DNA of 44,227 nt, taken from assembly GCA_011523545.1 (NCBI GenBank), contig WTGN01000083.1, forward strand, positions 1 to 44,227, in the 5' to 3' direction. The position numbers and the translations under genes were made by a program. The notes under the pieces were generated by a model. It saw nothing but the letters and a program-made list of their open reading frames with translations, was not told where the DNA came from and made no database searches. Positions within the stretch are counted from its first letter, which is position 1. Each line of letters begins with the position of its first letter. Positions 39,915 through 44,227 of the stretch are shown here, piece by piece. Source of the DNA: Chloroflexota bacterium. GTDB lineage: Bacteria > Chloroflexota > Anaerolineae > Aggregatilineales > Phototrophicaceae.

Positions 39915-42800
39915 TTAAGTTTGCCTGCCAGTGGATGCCGCGTTGCCAGCGGTAGGTGGCCAAATTGCCTCCCGTTCCAGCGCGGCCAGCACGATTTCAA
40001 GTGGGTGCCGCGCTTCAAAGCCGGCGTCGTGAATTTGGGCGCGGCAAGAGGTGCCGGGTGCGGCGATGATCGCGTCGCGATTCTGGCGTATAGCCGGCAA
40101 CAGGCGATCCTCGGCGATCTTCATACTTAGCGCGTAATGCTCATAACCGAAGCTGCCAGCAACGCCGCAGCAGCCGGTATTCATCTCGGCGACATCGGCG
40201 CCCGGGATCAGCCGCAGGAGCCGAAGCGTATCTGCAGTGCCCCAAAGCGCTTTCTGATGACAATGCCCGTGCAATAGGATCCGAGTCGCGTCCGTATTCC
40301 AACTCAGCGTGCTCGCGCGCTCCGCCAGCCTTTCGGCGAAGAAGGCTTCCGCGCTCAGGCAGCGTTCAGCCAGCGACATGGCGGCGGCCTGAATCCCGGG
40401 GGCAACCAAGGTCAAGTAGTCATCTTTGAAGGCGCTCAGGCAGCTCGGCTCGAGGAAAATGTAAGGCAGATGCGAATGCGCCCCGTCCAGAGCGAGCACA
40501 TTCTCATGCGCCATCTTCTTGGCGCTGTCAAGTAGACCCTGGCTGATGGCCGGCCGCCCGCAGCAGCCGCCCCCCGGCAAGCGCTCCACATTCAAGCGCA
40601 ATCCAAGGCGCTCCGCCAAGGCCATGGCCGCCCGCCCGAGCTCGGGATGATTCCACTCGCTGAAGGTGTCGATTACCAGGATAGCGTCAGGCGCGTCGTG
40701 AACCGGATAGCGTTCGGCGGAAAAGCGCCGGTCGGCATATTTGGGCAGCGGCCGCTCCGTCGGCAAGCCGAGCAAACCGGCGCCCAGCTTGCCCAGTGGG
40801 TTGTTCATTACCCGGTTGCTCACATTTGGCAGCCTCCCCGCCAGCTTATTGACGCGATGAATGTTGCCGAAGACGCGCGTGGCCAGGTCGGCGCCTCGCC
40901 GGTCATGCCAGGTCGCCAGGAACTCCGACTTCAATTTGGCGACATCGACCGACGACGGGCATTCGCTCGCGCAAGCTTTGCAGCCCAGGCAGAGATCCAG
41001 CACCGCCTTCAGCGCCGGATCGCCCAGATCAGCCGGCAATGCGCCACTGATGGCGGCGCGCAGGGCATTGGCTCGTCCGCGCGTCGAATGCGCCTCGTCC
41101 AGCGTCGCCTGATATGATGGGCACATCGTGCCGACGCCCTCTTTGCGGCAGACGCCGGCGCCATTGCACATCTCCACCGCGCCGGCGAAGCCATTGTCGG
41201 CCGTCCAATCGTAGCGCGTCTCGATCTGAATCACTTCGTAATCGGGCGAATAGCGCAGCAGCTCGGCGCTGTCCATCGGCGGCGCGTCAATAATTTTGCC
41301 CGGGTTCATCATGTTCTCCGGGTCGAATGCCCGCTTGACCGCCCTAAAGGCCTCCATCAGCTCGGGCCCGAAAAGGTACTCGCTGAATTCCCCCCGCACC
41401 AAACCTTGACCATGCTCGCCGGTGATCGTGCCCTGATATTTCTTGACCGTCTCCGCCACCGCGTCGGCGATCGCGCGGTACTGACCGCGGCCCTTGAGCG
41501 ACTTGAGATTGATCAGCGGGCGGATGTGCAGGCAGCCGGCGCTGGCATGGGCGTAGATGGCGTAAGTAGTGTCGTTGTCGTAAATGATTTGCTCGACATC
41601 GCTGATGTAATCGGCCAGGTTTTCCACCGGCACGGCGCCGTCTTCAATGAAAGAGACCGGCTTGGCTTCGCTGCGTTCGCTCATCATCAAGCCCAGCCCG
41701 GCTTTGCGCACGGTCCAGACATCGTCTTGCTGCGCCGGCGTCTCGGCGATGGTCACCGCGCCATGGAAACCCAGCCGCGCCAAATGCGCCTTCAAGTCCT
41801 TGATCTTGGCGTCCAGCTCCCGCTCCGTCCCGACGAATTCGACCACCAGAATCGATGCGGGATCGCCATCGACGAAGGTCAGGCGGTCGCGATAACCGGC
41901 GGCGGCGCGCGTCTTGTCCAGCAGGAACTTGTCCATCAGTTCGATGGCGGCCGGCTCAAGTTCCAGGATGCGCGGCGTCGCCTCCAATGAAGCGCGCAGC
42001 GTATCAAAATGAACCAGCGCCAGGCGCCTGTTCTCGATTTTCGGCCGCTCGACCAAATTCAGCTCGGCGCGCACGACCGTCGCCAGCGTCCCCTCCGAGC
42101 CGCAAAGCAGCCAATTCAGATTCACATCCGCCGGGTCAATCTTGTCCAGCGCATAACCGGCGACCGTGCGCCAGGTCCGCGGGAAGCGCGCTTTGATCAG
42201 GGGCGCATGTTCGGCGACCAGGTCGCTGACGGTTGAGCGGATGCGATTGAGGTCTTCGGTCGATGCATCCAGCCAGACCAGATCGCCGGCCGCTGTCACC
42301 ACCTGCAGGCGCGCGACATGATCGGCTGTCATGCCATAGCGGATGCTGTGGGCGCCGGTGGCGTTGTTGCCGATGACGCCGCCGATGGCCGCCCGCTCGG
42401 CGCTGGCCGGGTCGGGCCCGAACATCAGATCTAGCCCGGCCAGCTGGGCGTTGAGCGTCCCGAGGATCATGCCTGGCTCGACATCGACCATGCGCGCTTC
42501 GGCATTGACACCCCGCAGGCGGCGCATGTGGCGGGTGAAATCCATGATCACCGCTTCGCCCACCGCCTGCCCGGCCAGAGCGCTGCCACCCCCACGCGGC
42601 AGCACCGGGACGCCATACCGGCACGCCACCTCATGCACGGCGACCACATCATCGGCGTCGCGCGGAAAGGTGACGGCCAAAGGCATGACCTGATAATTGC
42701 TGGCATCGGTGCTGTAGAGCAGGCGGGTCATGCGGTCGGCGGCCGCATGTTCCGGGCCAATGGCGCCGCGCAGGTCATGCAGCATCTCGTCAATTTGCAT
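39915..42800 (-). CDS. FAD-linked and Fe-S oxidoreductase (GlcD/D-lactate dehydrogenase-like fusion)
   Basis: 961 residues from ATG 42800 (a TTG at 42836 is an alternative). The N-terminal FAD_binding_4 domain has YSTDASNYQVMPLAVTFP, PRGGGSALAGQAVG, GGVIGNNATGAHS, and a FAD-oxidase C domain (HAS-x2-GCLHIRP). A ferredoxin-like part carries CxxxGxCRK, MCPSY and CLGCKACASECPSSVD. The C-terminal part has CCG/Cys-rich motifs (GGGCCGRP, EPSCLSAF, GCCGVAGSFGYE). It is probably a membrane-associated D-2-hydroxyacid (lactate or glycolate) dehydrogenase passing electrons to quinones. Very long proteins of this kind are common in such fusions. Confidence 0.93.
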   Translation of the reverse strand: MQIDEMLHDLRGAIGPEHAAADRMTRLLYSTDASNYQVMPLAVTFPRDADDVVAVHEVACRYGVPVLPRGGGSALAGQAVGEAVIMDFTRHMRRLRGVNAEARMVDVEPGMILGTLNAQLAGLDLMFGPDPASAERAAIGGVIGNNATGAHSIRYGMTADHVARLQVVTAAGDLVWLDASTEDLNRIRSTVSDLVAEHAPLIKARFPRTWRTVAGYALDKIDPADVNLNWLLCGSEGTLATVVRAELNLVERPKIENRRLALVHFDTLRASLEATPRILELEPAAIELMDKFLLDKTRAAAGYRDRLTFVDGDPASILVVEFVGTERELDAKIKDLKAHLARLGFHGAVTIAETPAQQDDVWTVRKAGLGLMMSERSEAKPVSFIEDGAVPVENLADYISDVEQIIYDNDTTYAIYAHASAGCLHIRPLINLKSLKGRGQYRAIADAVAETVKKYQGTITGEHGQGLVRGEFSEYLFGPELMEAFRAVKRAFDPENMMNPGKIIDAPPMDSAELLRYSPDYEVIQIETRYDWTADNGFAGAVEMCNGAGVCRKEGVGTMCPSYQATLDEAHSTRGRANALRAAISGALPADLGDPALKAVLDLCLGCKACASECPSSVDVAKLKSEFLATWHDRRGADLATRVFGNIHRVNKLAGRLPNVSNRVMNNPLGKLGAGLLGLPTERPLPKYADRRFSAERYPVHDAPDAILVIDTFSEWNHPELGRAAMALAERLGLRLNVERLPGGGCCGRPAISQGLLDSAKKMAHENVLALDGAHSHLPYIFLEPSCLSAFKDDYLTLVAPGIQAAAMSLAERCLSAEAFFAERLAERASTLSWNTDATRILLHGHCHQKALWGTADTLRLLRLIPGADVAEMNTGCCGVAGSFGYEHYALSMKIAEDRLLPAIRQNRDAIIAAPGTSCRAQIHDAGFEARHPLEIVLAALEREAIWPPTAGNAASTGRQT

Positions 42801-42865
42801 GGGCAATTTCCACAGCTGGTTGGACTTTAGGCGCAAATGTGATTGTAGCGACTTTGGATGATTTA

Positions 42866-42959
42866 ACCACCGAGGTCACCGAGATCAACGAGATCAACGA
42901 GAACGCAGAGGGATTCGAGTAAACTCGGTGCTCTCGATATTCTCGGTGTACTCGGTGGT
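42866..42959. repeat. 94-nt inverted repeat with 9-nt periodic arms
   Basis: The left arm is made of 9-nt units (CACCGAGGT, CACCGAGAT, CAACGAGAT, CAACGAGAA and a decayed fifth). The right arm is the reverse-complement version (CTCTCGATA, TTCTCGGTG, TACTCGGTG). The outer ACCACCGAG/CTCGGTGGT pairs are perfect. It lies between the DapA-family gene stop and the oxidoreductase start. It could be a terminator or a mobile palindrome. Confidence 0.7.
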
Positions 42960-42972
42960 GAAGATTTTGGAA

Positions 42973-43881
42973 CTACACCCGGCTCAAATCCACCTTGAGC
43001 GCGCGCAGCTGGGCGATGCAGGCGCGGATCACTCCCTCCGACGCGCGCAGCATCGGCGGGCGCACGCCCCCGACCGGCAAGCCGCGCTCGGCCAAGACGC
43101 CCTTCACCGCGGTCAGCCAGCCGGCGCTGCCAATCACATCGCTCGCCGCTTTGAGCTGCCGCTGCAATCTCTGCGCCGCCGCCAAATCACCGGCGTGGAA
43201 GGCTTCGTGAATGCCCGTCACAATCTCGGGAAAATGATTGCTGTTGCCGGAGACGCTGCAATCCAGCCCCAGCGCCAACCCGGCCAGAATCAAATTGTCC
43301 GGCCCAATCGCGGTGTTGAAGCGCCCGTCTTGCAAGTGATTGACCGCGCACATCGTTAGCAGATCGCCGCTGCTGTCCTTGAGCCCGACACAATTTTCGT
43401 AATCCCGCGCCAGCCGCGTCACCAGCGCCGCCGACAAATTGTTGTTGGCGAATTTGGGCAGGTTGTAGAGCCAAACGGGGAAGCCGGCCGCCGCCTCAAG
43501 GACCGCGCGGTAATGGGCTTCCAGCGCCGCTTCATTGTGCATGAAGTACCAGGGAGTGATCACCGACGCCGCGTCTGCGCCGGCCGATTGGGCGTGGCGC
43601 GTGAGCTCGATAGTCTCGGCCGAGGTCATGGCGCCGGTATGCACAATGACGGGTACGCGCCCGGCGACCGCTTCCACGGTGGCGGCGGCGACAGCCTTGC
43701 GCTCCGCAGTCGTGAAGAGCGGTCCTTCGCCCGTGCTGCCGAGCGGGTAGATGCCGGCGACGCCTTTGCCGATGAGGAAGTCGACCAGCGGGCCAATCAT
43801 GTCCGGGTTGATGTCGCCGTTCGCTTTGAGCGGTGTGACTATCGGGCAGATGACGCCGCGCTTGATGGGTTGGTAGGGCAT
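42973..43881 (-). CDS. DapA-family aldolase (dihydrodipicolinate synthase/N-acetylneuraminate lyase type)
   Basis: 302 residues, TIM barrel. The GSTGEG loop (48-53), Tyr139 in WLYNLP and the Schiff-base Lys168 in GLKDSSGD are present. The N-terminus YQPIKRGVICPIVTPLK is typical. It could condense pyruvate with an aldehyde (DapA) or cleave a 2-keto-3-deoxy acid; without lysine genes nearby, a sugar-acid role is equally likely, so no symbol is given. The gene is preceded by a partial coiled-coil gene. Confidence 0.9.
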   Translation of the reverse strand: MPYQPIKRGVICPIVTPLKANGDINPDMIGPLVDFLIGKGVAGIYPLGSTGEGPLFTTAERKAVAAATVEAVAGRVPVIVHTGAMTSAETIELTRHAQSAGADAASVITPWYFMHNEAALEAHYRAVLEAAAGFPVWLYNLPKFANNNLSAALVTRLARDYENCVGLKDSSGDLLTMCAVNHLQDGRFNTAIGPDNLILAGLALGLDCSVSGNSNHFPEIVTGIHEAFHAGDLAAAQRLQRQLKAASDVIGSAGWLTAVKGVLAERGLPVGGVRPPMLRASEGVIRACIAQLRALKVDLSRV

Positions 43882-43889
43882 GGAATGGA

Positions 43890-44227
43890 TCAGCTTTGCG
43901 TAGATGGCTCTTCGGCAGGGGCTTCCAGCGGTGGCGAAACGGCCGGCATTCGCGGCGTCGGCGCGCCTAGCCGACCTTCGATATTGGCGAGCCGCTCGCG
44001 GACGTCAATTAGATGCAACATGATTTCCTTATGCGATTGCTGTGCATACATCCTGCCAGCGTTAATTTCTTGCCGATTTTCTCTAATCGACTGCTCCAAA
44101 GTTCTCTTTACTTCGGCAAGGTCCTGCCGCGTTTCTGTCCTGGCTGCGTCAAATTCTTGCCGATTTTCTCTGATCGACTGCTCCAAAGTTCTCTTTACTT
44201 CGGCAAGGTCCTGCCGCGTTTCTGTCC
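43890..44227 (-). CDS. Partial coiled-coil protein with 29-residue repeats
   Basis: The gene enters from the right edge; its start is outside the window. The visible ~112 residues begin with two nearly identical 29-residue units (TETRQDLAEVKRTLEQSIRE then NRQEFDAAR or NRQEINAGR), followed by HKEIMLHLIDVRERLANIEGRLG and a Pro-rich tail. The 87-nt DNA period is almost perfect (1 mismatch in 74 bases), so the array is recent and may hold more copies. It is a charged, heptad-like coiled coil, like the DUF1640-looking gene at 7546. Function unknown. Confidence 0.75.
   Translation of the reverse strand, partial: TETRQDLAEVKRTLEQSIRENRQEFDAARTETRQDLAEVKRTLEQSIRENRQEINAGRMYAQQSHKEIMLHLIDVRERLANIEGRLGAPTPRMPAVSPPLEAPAEEPSTQS
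44067..44227. repeat. 87-nt direct repeat inside the partial coiled-coil gene
   Basis: 44067-44140 and 44154-44227 are identical except for one base (A to G at the equivalent of CTCTAATCGA). Offset 87 bases, which preserves the reading frame. The second copy is cut by the window edge. Confidence 0.85.

Noticed and set aside
1..44227. tRNA, rRNA or CRISPR array
   Set aside because: No T-loop/CCA pattern, ribosomal core or regularly spaced repeat-spacer array was seen. The REP units are irregularly spaced and lack spacers.

Overview
The window is GC-rich chromosomal DNA with densely packed, mostly minus-strand genes. The gene content suggests a Chloroflexota bacterium: a Tat-exported solute-binding protein, a fused homocysteine methyltransferase/MTHFR, metal permeases fused to DtxR-like domains, SH3b/CARDB, LysM and PPC surface proteins, and a LexA with a Gram-positive-like GAAC-type operator. 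This placement is inferred from protein style; no rRNA, tRNA or CRISPR array is visible.

Layout. 1-2614: a partial Tat-exported sugar-type ABC binding protein and an M29 aminopeptidase. 2919-4936: metG with its leader. 5063-9328: a TPR-like membrane protein, a thiolase, a coiled-coil/TM protein, a HEAT-repeat protein and an orphan LolD/MacB-type ABC ATPase. 9729-13844: an SH3b-CARDB secreted protein, a methyltransferase, a ParB-like protein and a response regulator coupled to the 13841-15715 methionine/folate gene. 15938-20225: a lytic transglycosylase, lexA, dprA with an overlapping HTH gene, and a glycosyltransferase. 20523-25329: a Mn/Zn-type ABC uptake system (two permeases, ATPase, binding protein). 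25561-32717: surface and membrane proteins (lyase-like, SdrD-B-like, LysM, PPC, paralogous TM proteins) and a gamma carbonic anhydrase-like protein. 32837-34780: a Rieske oxygenase and an SDR. 34838-36043: a duplicated DUF4160-DUF2442 pair, more AT-rich than its surroundings. 36036-39257: DUF58, GNAT, catalase. 39366-39810: AT-rich hicBA. 39915-44227: a GlcD/Fe-S oxidoreductase, a DapA-family enzyme and a partial repeat-rich coiled-coil gene.

The most striking signal is the metG leader (4765-4936, minus strand). A promoter drives a 26-residue leader peptide with Met codons clustered at 9, 11 and 13. It is followed by four mutually exclusive RNA segments ending in a U-rich terminator, the trp-type attenuator layout, here read out by methionine codons in front of methionyl-tRNA synthetase. 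The predicted transcription start falls on the leader AUG, so the peptide would be translated from a leaderless RNA.

A second theme is a family of about 15 REP units (GTAG head plus a GGGCG/CGCCC palindrome). Several pair head-to-head as 74-80 bp REPIN-like doublets in intergenic DNA, often just after stop codons. Separate short families include a G-quadruplex-prone repeat (6247, 29905) and a 9-nt-periodic palindrome (42866). The metal-uptake operon is also unusual: one permease carries a six-cysteine insertion, both permeases end in winged-helix-like domains, and a palindrome overlaps the -10 of the binding-protein promoter.
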